Origin: Filosporella fistucella
Taxonomy: Eukaryota > Ascomycota > Leotiomycetes > Helotiales
Length of the DNA stretch: 64,000 nucleotides
NCBI GenBank assembly: GCA_030077755.1
Contig: JAQJZZ010000008.1
Span: 372,001 to 436,000 of the forward strand
Direction: 5' to 3'
In this document: piece by piece, positions 47,281 through 59,385 of the stretch
How the letters are laid out: each line of letters opens with the position of its first letter
Numbering within the stretch: the first letter of the stretch is position 1
The notes under the pieces: generated by a model
Told to the model about the DNA's origin: nothing
What the model saw: only the letters and a program-made list of their open reading frames with translations
Databases searched by the model: none
Made by a program: the position numbers and the translations under genes

Positions 47281-48260
47281 TCCTGGGTTCCACTCTGAAA
47301 AGGCTTCTGCAGATCCAAAAATGGCCAGTCTTATGATCAAATGGTTATATTATAGTCGATGAGTTACTCGTAGCTTCCTTAGAAGGTATAATGTAATAGG
47401 CTCGAATTCTAAAGAGGTTCCTTTTCCTCCTATGTCCCAAAGTGTCTGATTATAATCAATTAGTTCTATGCTCATCTCGATAAGTTGCTCGTAGCTTCCT
47501 CAAAGGTGTAATAAGCTGGAATTCGAAAGACGTTTCCTTCTCTTCCTAAATTTCAAAGTATCGCGCCCATTATCGACTGCCTCTACCCTCTTCTCGATGA
47601 AGTACTCGTAGCTTCCTCAAAAGGTATACTAGGTTCTAATCTAATATTGGTGTCCAATTCTTCCTAGATCCCAAACTATCAATCCTATAATCAGCTTTTT
47701 CTGTCATAGCCCATGAGTTGCTCGTAGCTTGTTCAAAAGATACCACTGGTCAAATTCGAAAGAGGTCAAGATCCCAAATTATTGGGCCTATGATCAACTT
47801 GTTCTATTAAACTAGATATGTCACTCGTAGTTTCCTCAGAATTTATAATATCCTCAAATGCAAAAGAGGTTTCTTTTTCTCGCACACCCCAAGCTACCGG
47901 ACATATGATGAACTGGGTCTAGTATACTCTATATATTGCTCGTAGTTTCTTCAAAAGGTATAACACGTTCTGGGTCGAAATACGTTTACTCCTATGTTCC
48001 AATCCCTTCAATCTATAGCCAAAAAGCTCAGTCAGGTCAACTATTAATCGTAGTTTCCTCCAAAGCTTTTAGGGTATAATAGATTCAAATTCGAAAGAGA
48101 TTTTCTCCCACATTCAAAGATGGCTATGTTTATGATTAGATGAGTCTATTATAGTCCATTCATTACTCGTAGTCTTTGCAACAGGCACAATTGATGAAAT
48201 AGGATATAGTCCTGTGATTTCATTATTCTAATTCGTTCTAGTTTCCCCAAAGGCTGCAAG
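47281..48260. repeat. Decayed tandem array, about 8 units of about 115 bp
   Basis: A core close to CTCGTAGCTTCCTCAAAAGG begins at 47367, 47488, 47605, 47721, 47824, 47939, about 48047 and 48166, with a ninth remnant near 48232. Spacing is 121, 117, 116, 103, 115, 108 and 119. Each core is followed by GTATAAT-like bases, then GAATTCGAAAGAGGTTTCC-like and CCCAAA-like blocks, and preceded by a TATAGTC-GATGAGTT-like block, so whole units are shared. Units differ by many substitutions and small indels. No conserved frame crosses the array. It looks like an old minisatellite or a decayed transposon-internal repeat. Confidence 0.8.
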
Positions 48261-49255
48261 TGACGAAATGTGAATAGAAAGGATGCTTTCTTCCTTTAGT
48301 GCTCAATCTCATTTGGCTAAGTAAGAGAAATCGTTAAGCTTGGTTCACAAGCATTATTGTGTTGCTGTATATATATTTAATCAATCTATGACTTACCTTT
48401 TTGATTTTAAAAGCAACTGTGCTCTCTGATGGTAATGATGAAATACGCCACTCTTAACAAAGATTCCATTGTTTTGATTTCCATCTAATATCTAGCCCAA
48501 AAAAGATGTGACATTGCGCAATAAGAAGAGACTTTATTCTTTCTCGAATTCCAGTAATTCATCTGGTCCATTCAAAGTGACACTCCAATTTGCAGCCACA
48601 GGCAGCTCTTGAATCCGAATTCCATCCCGATCTTAGGATTAATAGATATCAGCTTTCACGAATGAGACAATGACTTCCTTGTGGCATTCTTGATTACGGT
48701 TTATGAGTGGGAATGGGACGACGCTTGAAAGAGCTGGGAGAAAGTAGCAGCCAATTAGAAGGAACAAGAAGACACTTCATAAATTGGAAGGAGAAGCAGA
48801 TGATGGAAAGTTCAACGTAAGCATAAAGATATTAAAGTTTAGAGAACATATCAACCTGAGACAAGCTGTGGCAGACTTCTGTTTCAGAGATTTCAGAGGG
48901 GCGTTAGCATCACTCGCAACATTGTGCATAGATCCATGATAGAATCGGTTCTGGAAATAGCAGGATGGCCGAATGGATCAGCTTTGCCAGTAAAGCATAT
49001 GGTTACTGTCGATGCTATTTGTATGTCAAGGAACAGAAGAATAATTCCATTCGAGCCTGATTGAAATTTGAGTGTCATGTTAAGATAAATACCAGTAGGG
49101 CACCTTTCCCTTGATATAGTACCAAAGTTGTAAAAATTCAAGGTCACGTAACAAAGCATTTTGAATTGGACACAAAGCCAATATTATATTGACTATTACC
49201 GCATATCTAGCTAAAATGCAAAGCAAGTATCAGGGCGTGTCAGCAACCCTCCCCT
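48261..49255. other. Intergenic after the array, nothing recognised
   Basis: An 88-codon minus-strand frame at 48893-49159 has no start context, domain or splice partner and is not annotated. Confidence 0.45.
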
Positions 49256-50075
49256 TCAGACAAGCTCCCAATCATTGTCGGTATGGAGAGTGGGAAAAGC
49301 ATCATGGATCTGAGCCAGAATCTCTTCGTCACTCTTTGTGGTGTCCAGGACATTTCTTAACTCTGCCATCTGAGCTTTATCTCCTCGCACATCGGCCATA
49401 GTGATTGCAGTAATAGCTTTGAAGGTGGTGCGCAAGAAACTGGCGGCTTGGGTGTCTTTTTTGATTGCCTGAGACGCAGTGTTGATAGCGCTGAGAGCAA
49501 GCACGAGAGAGCTGAAATAAACCGACTCCTGTAATTTATGTTAGTGCTGAAATTGTCGGTGTACGGCATCATATAGGATCCATACCTTTTCCTTGGAAAG
49601 ATTAGATGACTTTACGACAAGGGAAGCATTCTCGGTAAGTATAGCTTGATTTGCCTTTCTTGCTTTACTAGACTCCTCCTTATCCTTAGCATCCAGAGTG
49701 CTGTTTCTTGGAGAGAGTTTGGGAGCAGAGGCTTTAACCATGGTTTTGTTGGCCATGGAATCCGCATACATTTCTTCTCTGATGCGTCTAGAATCGTATT
49801 TCGCACGTCGGTCTCTTGAGCTTAAAACAACCCATGCATCCCGAATCAACGACATGGCAAGCCCAACATCTTTGTCACTCCTGCTACCCCGGCACATGGC
49901 CGCTATGTTTGTGGTCAGCAAAAAACCTATAGTACGACTGCGCATAACTCTGAGAAGCCTTACATTTCAACAGATATGCATTGTGAATCTCATGTGGTGA
50001 GGCATTGACTGGTACATCCAATATGTGGTAATAGTCAGGGATCTTTCCGATCATAGTTTTGGTGAGGTCGTTCAT
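49256..50075 (-). CDS. J-domain-like protein lacking the HPD motif
   Basis: Three exons (50075-49964, 49902-49586, 49528-49256) encode 233 residues. Residues about 14-70 follow a J-domain: helix I/II DYYHILDVPVNASPHEIHNA with YLLK, then helix III LIRDAWVVLSSRDRRAKYD. The loop that should carry HPD reads KSAMCRGSRSDKD, so the protein should not stimulate Hsp70 ATPase in the normal way. The middle is a charged Lys/Ser coil (SPRNSTLDAKDKEESSKARK), and the last exon is helical with an acidic C-terminus ending DNDWELV. It may be a J-like scaffold or a decaying paralogue. Splice phases are consistent. Partner unknown. Confidence 0.75.
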
Positions 50076-50284
50076 AACTGCTATATGACTCTTGAAGCTA
50101 CTATCTGGTCAGTCTGTATCTTCTATAATAACTTCGAAGGTATGCGCAACTTACAGCCCCTTGCGCAAGTTGGTCTTCAAGAGGCTTGGGCAAACCAGGG
50201 CTCCAAGGTTATTAGGAATTTTTTTTGTTGAAGGCTGGAGAGAGAAGTGAAAAATTTGGAAGATCGAGGCACAGGCTCGAACTG
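50076..50284. other. Leader and promoter side of the J-like gene
   Basis: Short spacer; nothing beyond the presumed promoter of the J-like gene was seen. Confidence 0.4.
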
Positions 50285-50531
50285 ATACCGTTACCGTTAC
50301 CGTTACCGTTAGCGGCATATTCACCAGCTTCTACATTTCCTATCTTGGAAGTAATGCTCTGATATCTTTCGTGAGGCTTATTTCCGGCGGTACTCGGAGT
50401 TAGTAAGTCATCGTTATCTTAGAATATTCACCAGCTCTTAAATTTTCTATATTTGAAATAAAGCTCTGGTATCTTTCGTGAGGCTTATCTCCAGCGGTAC
50501 TCGGGGATAGTAAGTCATCGCCGTCCAGATA
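50285..50531. repeat. ACCGTT microsatellite followed by a 107-bp tandem duplication
   Basis: ACCGTT is present four times at 50287-50310. From 50317 a unit starting ATATTCACCAGCT is repeated at 50424 (period 107) with about 80 percent identity by eye; shared blocks include ATCTTTCGTGAGGCTTAT and TAGTAAGTCATCG. It lies upstream of the J-like gene. Confidence 0.8.
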
Positions 50532-51582
50532 CTTTTGGTGCTCAAGTTCAAGTTTAGTTTCGCCAACCAATCTGGTCTCCGCTGATCGCTTTCAAGTACC
50601 TTCAGCAATATGCCATGTACCAACAGTAAAGATTATCTCAATTGATAGATACATGTAGATATACATCTATGAAACGATGCAGTAAGATGTACAGATGTTC
50701 GAAGATTAAATCCAGCTCAAGCAATTATCTGTGTATCATATGTCTCGAATTTCTTGCAGTAATTTTTTTCAGCCAAGGCCTCAAACAAGGACCAAGCAAG
50801 CTGCATTGAAAGACCTGTCTGAAGTTTACAGATTTATGGAAACCATTTTCAATCAAACTGTATTGACATGGAATCATTTCCACTGGATTTTGGGCCTGAA
50901 GTGATCAAAATGACCATGTTGCCCCTCCAGATGATAGGAAGCGTGTTGTTTACTAATCATGTGGTTCTCCCAGTCACTTTCCATCACGCTTGTAACAATC
51001 AATCTAGTTACAGCAAATGCCTTCACGGCAAATCTTCTCAGCAACCGAGCCTTGATCTTCGAAACTCCTCGAAACTTGGATGACATCGACATCATTTACA
51101 TAAGTTGCTGTGTTTGCTCTTCTGCGACCACCACGTTGACGGGAATCACAAATTTCGATCTAGATACTTTGAAGGCGGAACATTGAATGCTTTGACTGCT
51201 CAGCATTGAGCTTTGTAAGTGTTGTAATTGGCAATTAACGCTACTTTAGAAACAGCTTGACTCTTCTTGGATCAACCACGATTGATTTTCTGTTGGACTC
51301 TGCTCTGCAAAAAAGTATTAGGATGAGTATTAGATATGCGGATATGCAGGATACATCTTGATATCTGATCCAGCACCTCCAAACAAACTCCTCATCGACA
51401 AGATGTTCTGCCTCAAATGTTTCCGTACAACAACTGCTTACTCCCCCAGATTCGCGTTGGTATCATGCACACCTATAGTCACTAAACTGATGGCAATCAA
51501 CATTTTACAATTCTGCCTCTCTACGACGATTCTCAAGACAATCTCTCAGATAAGCAATACCTGCCATCCGTGTCGAAATTAC
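50532..51582. other. Intergenic, nothing firmly recognised
   Basis: Overlapping short frames on both strands around 50868-51186 and 51358-51636 show no domain or splice support. Part may be the 3' flank of the broken gene that follows. Confidence 0.4.
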
Positions 51583-52047
51583 TCATCCCATCAACCATAT
51601 CGAAAACACTCCTCCAAAACCCAGATCATTCAATAAAACAGCTTTCCAGTGAAGCTTTCTCGACCCCAACGGCACAAAAGGCACTTCCATATCAGCCACA
51701 ACAACATACAATATCCTATACGGCTACTTCGCTTCCAGCACAGCTGTAGTATTCACAACTACAACTAATATCAGGATCTGAGCCCTATAATACACAAGAC
51801 AATCTCTACTATCGAATGGGAAAGGCCCGAATGCGCGCCAAGCGTTATATTCTTCTACATCTTTACTGGGTGGGTTGAAATAGTGGTTGAGGAATATTGA
51901 TGGAGGGGTGACTGGGGCTGGAGGACCACCGCCGAAGTCAACTGGGTCTGGATATTTTGGTTGGTTGCATATTTAATGAGTGTAGATTTGTGCCTGGTAT
52001 ATCGTAGGAGTTTCTATAACGATGGAGGAGAGAGGAGGAGAGCACAT
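51583..52047 (-). pseudogene. Candidate two-exon gene interrupted by one in-frame stop
   Basis: Unrecognised. Exon A 52047-51796 and exon B 51723-51583 join in phase 0 (donor GTGTAT, acceptor AAGTAG, 72-nt intron with a TACTAC branch-like site). The frame gives 130 codons before the TGA at 51585-51583. One TAA at 51975-51973 (codon 25) breaks it. On both sides the sequence looks coding: IVIETPTIYQAQIYTH before, and PKYPDPVDFGGGPPAPVTPP with NHYFNPPSKDVEEYNAWRAF after. Exon B has VVVADMEVPFVPLGSRKLHW. The first 24 codons might instead be leader, with the true exon reached by splicing from further upstream. No known domain. Confidence 0.35.
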
Positions 52048-52255
52048 GTGTTGGCTGATATATCGTGAGAATCTTTTTAAAGAAGAGAAAAGAGCAGAGG
52101 GAGGAGGATACAAATGGAGGATGTGATACACGCTGATGGCATATCTTTCCGGATCAGCATTCCCATAAGTTGTGGATTACCATTAGAGAATATTTACGGA
52201 AGTATTCACGGACACGATATTAGAATTTTACACCGCTGGTCACTACTTGCTGTCC

Positions 52256-53289
52256 CTACTTCTCAACGTCAATCTTTCCAACTTGACCCTGAGTCTCAAG
52301 TCCCATATCCTTCTTCCTACTGCTCGTCTCCCTAAACCATAGCCAGCCTCCTAAACCAGCAGCAAAAGCCATAAAGCCCGTCCCAGCCCACGATATCCCA
52401 AGCATAGCGCTGGTCCACCACGTATAACCCTCTTGCCATTTTGTCCGGACCGCTATTCTGGATAGCAATGAAGAAGAGATGATTGAGCCGAGAGTAGAGA
52501 TCTAGGGATTATCAGCCACTACGGCAAAGAACAAGCTTGGGGAAGTATGAAGCAAACTTACAGAGAACGAGAAGATTCCCATTAGCTTTCCGATCCTTCC
52601 GTTACTATCATTCCGAAAACTTCCAAAAGCACAATATACCGACCCGAACCCAGCTGTAATAATACCAGCGATCAGACCCGCCACCGCTCCCTTGGTATCC
52701 TCACTTCTAACTTCCTCCCCCCTCCAGTTTCTCACCACTTTCGCTCCTTTCCCATCGCCATCCACCAGCCCCCAGTTCAAGACCCATTCATCATCTACCT
52801 CGAATCTCCAGCCTACTCCCCTAGCAGTACATTCCAGATGGACATACTCAGGATTCTCACTTCCTCCCACGTAACCAATACACAGGGAAAGAAAATGAAT
52901 CGACACGAAGAAAGAATGGATTCCCGATTGGATTTGTTGGGGTGTTAGGAGGGGCGTTGGTGTGTATGTGTTGGAATCGATTTTGGTTGTGGTGGAGTCA
53001 GGAGAAGCAGAGGGATAGAGCAGGGAGGAGTTGATGGGGTAGGTATACTATTTCCAGGGGAGGAATTAGAAATATCCAGAAGAGGCAATCTGAAGAAAGA
53101 GTGATGTCCCAGCAGTGAAATGAAAATAAAGAACGGGGGATGTTGAGAAAAGGAGAGAAGAGAGAGACGAACCGTAGCAATAGCTATCCCATCCAAAATA
53201 CCCTTCTTACACCCTGCTATCAAGCATAGTATTGGAAATAATAACCCCAATGTACCACTACATATCACCACCAAAGTTGAAAAACGCAT
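52256..53289 (-). CDS. SUR7/PalI-like four-span membrane protein
   Basis: Three exons (53289-53173, 53047-52562, 52501-52256) encode 282 residues. The first helix is an N-terminal anchor (STLVVICSGTLGLLFPILCLI). A Ser/Pro/Thr-rich extracellular loop follows (SSLLYPSASPDSTTTKIDS), then IHSFFVSIHFLSLCIGYVGG, GAVAGLIAGIITAGFGSVYCAF with the GIFSFSISTLGSIISSSLL helix, and WWTSAMLGISWAGTGFMAFAA before a basic tail. Layout and length resemble the SUR7/PalI (claudin-like) family, which organises eisosomes or senses ambient pH at the plasma membrane. The GLWGxC-type signature is not certain, so the family call is moderate. Confidence 0.65.
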
Positions 53290-54228
53290 CCCGGCTGTTA
53301 TCTCCCAAAGGATGAACTAACTTTGAAGCGCAGGTGAAGATAGTTGCGATACGGCACGATGAAGATATTCGAGAGAGATAAGCGAGAAGGAAAGGGGTAG
53401 CGATTTTCTCCTCCTATCAACCCTGGTCTAGTCAATCCAGAACAACCTTTTCTAAAAGTGCAACTCGGAAACATTAAATACTTGAATACTCATACGATAC
53501 CTTATACCTTCACCTCAAGTGACAAGGAAACTCATACGAGTATCCCTCGTACTCAGTGTCTGGATAAATCCAAGTGTGACATGAGGAGTGGCGCAGTAAA
53601 CGTGGCGTTAGGATACGGGCTCGATGGGGAAAATGAATCGGTTAGAGAGCTGGAGGGAAAAGTGGAGAATTTAGCAGACTTTCGCATGACTCTCTATGCA
53701 GGATCATTTCTGTGCAAAGCTGGGAAGCATCGAATTTTGATTTGTACATAGGAGCGATGGGAGTGGATAGGAAGAAGTCATGTTTCAATTGGGGGTTGGT
53801 CACCTGACTTGAAAACCTTTGTGAGATCCAATTTGCCTCACGCTCTCAAGCAGTATCAAGGAATTCTGACAGGGAACTTGCTCTCTATCAATTTGAAAGC
53901 AAGATCTATGTACTGCATAGTGCATACTAAATGTCACAAATCACAGCACACCCAAACAGCATTTTTTACATTTTTTCTTTTTCTTTTTACCCTACATTAA
54001 GCTGACTAACTCTGACTATGTTTATGATCCAGCTCCTGCAATCCCCGGGAAAACAGTGCTGGTCAATGGTAACTGCGGTACCACTTGAAGAATGAGAAGA
54101 TCCAATAGATACCCACTCATCTCCTACGCAAAAGAAACCAGAACTCCGATGAGTCTTTTATACATTTCCTTCTTCAACGCCTCGGAAAAAACAGAACGCC
54201 AGGAAGAGAGCAGCAGAGAATGGGGAGT
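53290..54228. other. Intergenic with a T-rich tract
   Basis: No supported gene. A long T-rich run near 53961-53992 sits downstream of the BRF1 gene (minus strand). A 97-codon frame at 53458 starts with GTG and lacks support. Confidence 0.45.
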
Positions 54229-56703
54229 CTAGTCGTCGTCATCGATATGCTCGTACTCATCCTCCGCATCTTCCATGTTATCGAATCCAGTTTCATCACC
54301 CAATCCACCAGGTTCAATGTCACCGTAGTCGTCGTATTCCTCTTCTTCGTCCATATCCTCATTAGGTCTCTTGAGTCCTGACTTCCAGTCCTCGACCTCC
54401 TCTTCATCATCCAACTCAGCGACTGGAGCAGCAGCAGAAATGTAATCAGAGTCGTCACCCTCTTCTTCTTCCTCGGGTTCTGGAGCAGGGACTGGTGCCT
54501 TTTTCTTGGGATACTTCTTGCGAGGAGCCTTGGGGAAACCGTAAATTGATTGGGTCTCGGTGGTGGCAGATCCAGCGTCTGATGGTGCAACGGAAGAAGC
54601 ACGAGATTCGGTTTCTGACTCAGGATACTCACTACCTGCGCGAGAGGTGACTCTGCTGGTAGCGGCACTGCCCAATGAATTCTCGATAGTCTTGAACATG
54701 CCCTCGATTGCAGCGTAGTTGATCTTCTTGGAGAATGCGCGTTGCTTCATGACACCAACAGCTGCTTCACCTGGAGTGCTTGCTGCAGAAGTTTGACCTT
54801 CACCAACACGTGGCTTCTTCTTGCGGTTACGACGAGCCTTTGGTGGAGCATTCTCAGCTTGACGTTGTTGCCACAGCTTAATTTGTTGCTTTCGAAGCCA
54901 TGACTTGTTTTCATTTGTCCAGACAAGTTCCTTCTTTGCAGAATCCTCAGGTGAGAGTACACAGTTCTGGACTTCAGGGTCATCCTTGAACTCGTCCTCT
55001 CCAATGTGAACATCCATATTGACCTCTTTTTGCGGATTTATTCTCTCAGCAACGAGCATGTGATAGGCAGCGCGCTTTCTAGCCTTGGCGTAACTAATGG
55101 TGTGCTCTGCAGATGTGGGATCGTTGATAATTTCGTCAATTTGAGAAATCATATCCTCTTCAACCTGGTCCCACTCCTCAGGAACCTGAATTTCGCGACC
55201 ACGAATATTGGAGGAAGAGGGTGAACCAGGACCAGAAAGTGCGGCTTCTACATCGGCGTTGGATTGATCCATTTCATCACCAAATTGAGTGACTAATCGT
55301 TCATAGGTAGCATCAGCCTCGGTATCAACAGCAGAAACAGCGTCAGCAAGAAGTGCGGGATCGATGTTGGGGTTGGAAGTAGCTGCCATTGCTTGAGGCG
55401 CAGGTGGGATCGCAAAGCCATCAGCATCACGTCGAAGTTCGGTGGCGGGAGCTGTTTGAGTTGTGGATTCGGTGGCATTTTGGCGTTTATTAGGGCTGTC
55501 GGCAGCTTGGCTACCTTCGGCATCAGAACCTTCCTCATCCTCTGGCCAGGTATTCTTGCGCTTGCGCTTCTTCTTGTTCTTTTGAAACTCCTCAGTCTTC
55601 TCATAGAAGGAAGGAGGATCATGGGCAGATTCCAAGAACTCGTTGTGTAAGAATTCATCGATAGTGAGAGCGCTGGATGGGGTTTGTTTGAACTCCTCAA
55701 GACGCTTTTGAATGGTGTGGGTAGTAACTTTGACGATATAGACAACCTCGGTGACAGTACGGCGGAAGTTATTCATACGAGCAGCAAGAATGAGGCAAGC
55801 TCCACAAACTCCTGAAGGACGACGGCCCATGACCATCCAATCCAAACTCATACGCTTGACCATGCGAATAGCATCTTCAGCAACTTTGTTGGTCATAACT
55901 CCGAACTCAAGCTTCATAGCGAAACGTCGGATCAAATCCTCAGGCAAAACAGGCAGATGGCCATCTGCAGAGATGGGAATCATTGTATGTAACTTCTTGA
56001 AAGTAGCTCCAAGTTTGAATACGTTCACCTGACAAGTTAGTCATGTGACCAGGCTGAGCAAGGCTGACACTTACTTGAAGTTTGTCGGCGAAGTCAATGA
56101 GCATGACTCTACATGGCCTCTCTTTGCGGCAAGCACTGTACAGGCAGACAGCAGTAACCATCTCCATTCTTCGGCCTTGAATGAAATTGTGCATAGCGCA
56201 AAGCTTGAATATTTGGTGACCTTGGTTGACAACATTCTCCGAAATCTCGAGTTGCGCAGCCAAATTTTGCATGATACGTCTCCCTGTGAATCGTTAGAAT
56301 TTAACTTGTGCAAATAAACGATTCACTTGCCTTCTTTCAAAGTACTCTCTCTGTCTTGACCAGTGCCTTGCTTGGTAAAGAGCGGACCATTGCCTCGAGC
56401 TGCACCTTGATCGGCGCCAATGAAACTTCCTTGAACAACAGCAGCACCACTTGAACTCTCTCCAAATTGAATCTCAGACACAATATTGGAGTCATCAACA
56501 ACAGTACCGCAATTGTGACAGATACCTTCTTGGATATCAGGGGTGGTACATTCAGGATTCGGACATGCGCGCTTTGGAGGACGTTGCTTTGCTTTTGCGG
56601 CCGCAGCTTCTTGAGCTCGACGTTGAAGAGGAGTAATACCTGCTTTGATAGGAGTCCTATTCTTAAGAGGATTGTTAGGTGGAGGGGCCCGTGGACGAGG
56701 CAT
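54229..56703 (-). CDS. BRF1: TFIIIB subunit Brf1 (TFIIB-related factor)
   Basis: Three exons (56703-56331, 56283-56075, 56028-54229) encode 793 residues. The N-terminus has a TFIIB-type zinc ribbon (CPNPECTTPDIQEGICHNCG), then FGESSSGAAVVQGSFIGADQ, typical of Brf1. Two cyclin repeats follow (MEMVTAVCLYSACRKERPCR; RRPSGVCGACLILAARMNNF). The BRF1 homology block is near residue 480 (HTISYAKARKRAAYHML and NENKSWLRKQQIKLWQQR). The C-terminus is very acidic. The first intron starts GCAAGT after GAAG and is a GC-AG intron, as no GT keeps the frame. Brf1 recruits Pol III to tRNA and 5S genes by bridging TFIIIC, TBP and Bdp1 in the nucleus. Confidence 0.97.
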
Positions 56704-57661
56704 TTTGAATACCCCACGGGTGCGCCCGATAACAGCGATAAGTTCAGGTTTGCGATGCGCCCGGCAATGGCAATGATGTATCACAAAGGTTGTCAAAGAA
56801 GTAGAGAAGTGAGTCTTTTGATGAAGTGCAAAAGAGTAAGTGATTGAGAGATGGATTTGGTTGGTGGGAATTGAATTGTAGATGGGTTGTGGGTTGGGTG
56901 GTGTTGAAGTCGAGGTGGGGAAAATATGAGTCGTGACGGTTTGGTCAAGTGGGAGAGAAAGATGCGAAAGTTGCCTGCGCAGTCGAAAAAACTTTGGTGC
57001 GAGGCTTTAAGCGAGAATGAAGAAGCGAGCGCAAGGCAGGCCGAACTATTTTGGGTCACCACTTTTGGCTCAAAAGTGAACATGAGATTCAGCACAATAG
57101 TAATGCAGTCGGAACAATAATAATGAAATCATCTCCCAATGCGAGAGAACTTCTATTGTGCGCGATCCACAATATCAGAGCTTCATTGCAAATATTATCT
57201 GAAAGTTTTGCTGGTGCTTTTGAGTGCTTGTGGATTGGTTGGTTTCACATGAATTACATCTTCTCATTGAGTCAAGGCTGTGGGCATCTGTATTGGCCAC
57301 GACGTCGCAGATATAAATAGGAAGAGCAATGTTCTCAATGAAGTATCTCCAAATTTAGTTCTTGAATTTTCCTCAATTTTTGGCATTGATCATAACAATC
57401 TTTTCACTTTCAAATCTCCAAATTTTCATCTCCATCATAGTCCACCTCTTGCCGACTATTGCCCTCCCGGGTTAGCGTCCCAAAGCGGAAACAGCCGGCA
57501 GAATGCAGGGTCAAGACTTGGTCCCTTGAAAAAAATCCAAGTAACCTTCATTTATTGACCGCCGCCTCGTGCAATACAAAAACACAACCTTTCCTGCGCG
57601 TCATTCGTACCTCTTTACATATCTCGTCACTCCTTCGTACTACCTCACGCAAATCGCAATC
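56704..57661. other. Divergent promoter of BRF1 and PRMT1
   Basis: No gene supported. Contains both upstream regions; plus-strand frames here lack starts and domains. Confidence 0.55.
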
Positions 57662-58926
<1,265 letters not shown>

Positions 58927-59385
58927 TTGTGTTTGGTGCTGGTGGAAGGGTTTTTCGCGGCTGAGAGCGCAGACCCTGGATTTTTGGTGTGGGATTCTTT
59001 TGCACTTGACAGGTGCAAGGAATACATGGATTGGTTCTGATTCAGAACAGCGAGGGCATCTGGTTTTCTTGTTATATCTCGTAATGACGGCGTTTTATGA
59101 GCGGTGGCAAAGCATAGCGTGGAAAGCTATCGGATTGAGATTTAGCCTAGCTTAGGTATCATGAATTATACAGAAGAGATCATGATTTGACTGATGCATT
59201 TCCTTGCTCTTCCACTCCCTCATGCTTGAAGTGATTTGAATATAGCGGATGGTGCGCCTCACATGCACGAATTTTTCCTCCAGTGAAGACTATTTCATGA
59301 ATTTCTTCCAATTGTTTTACTAATTTATATTTCTCTTACCTTCCTCATTCCTTGCCCTACCTTCCCCCTCCCTTTCCCTCTCATC
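58927..59385. other. Convergent spacer, PRMT1 3' side
   Basis: No gene. Contains the 3' ends of PRMT1 and the NTF2-like gene, with a CT-rich tract at 59340-59400. Confidence 0.5.

Noticed and set aside
47281..48260. CRISPR array
   Set aside because: Eukaryotic context, units differ widely, the repeat core is flanked by related, not unique, sequence, and no cas genes are present.
54174..56717. Several long frames overlapping BRF1 on both strands
   Set aside because: Shadow frames caused by the codon bias of the 1.8-kb BRF1 exon.
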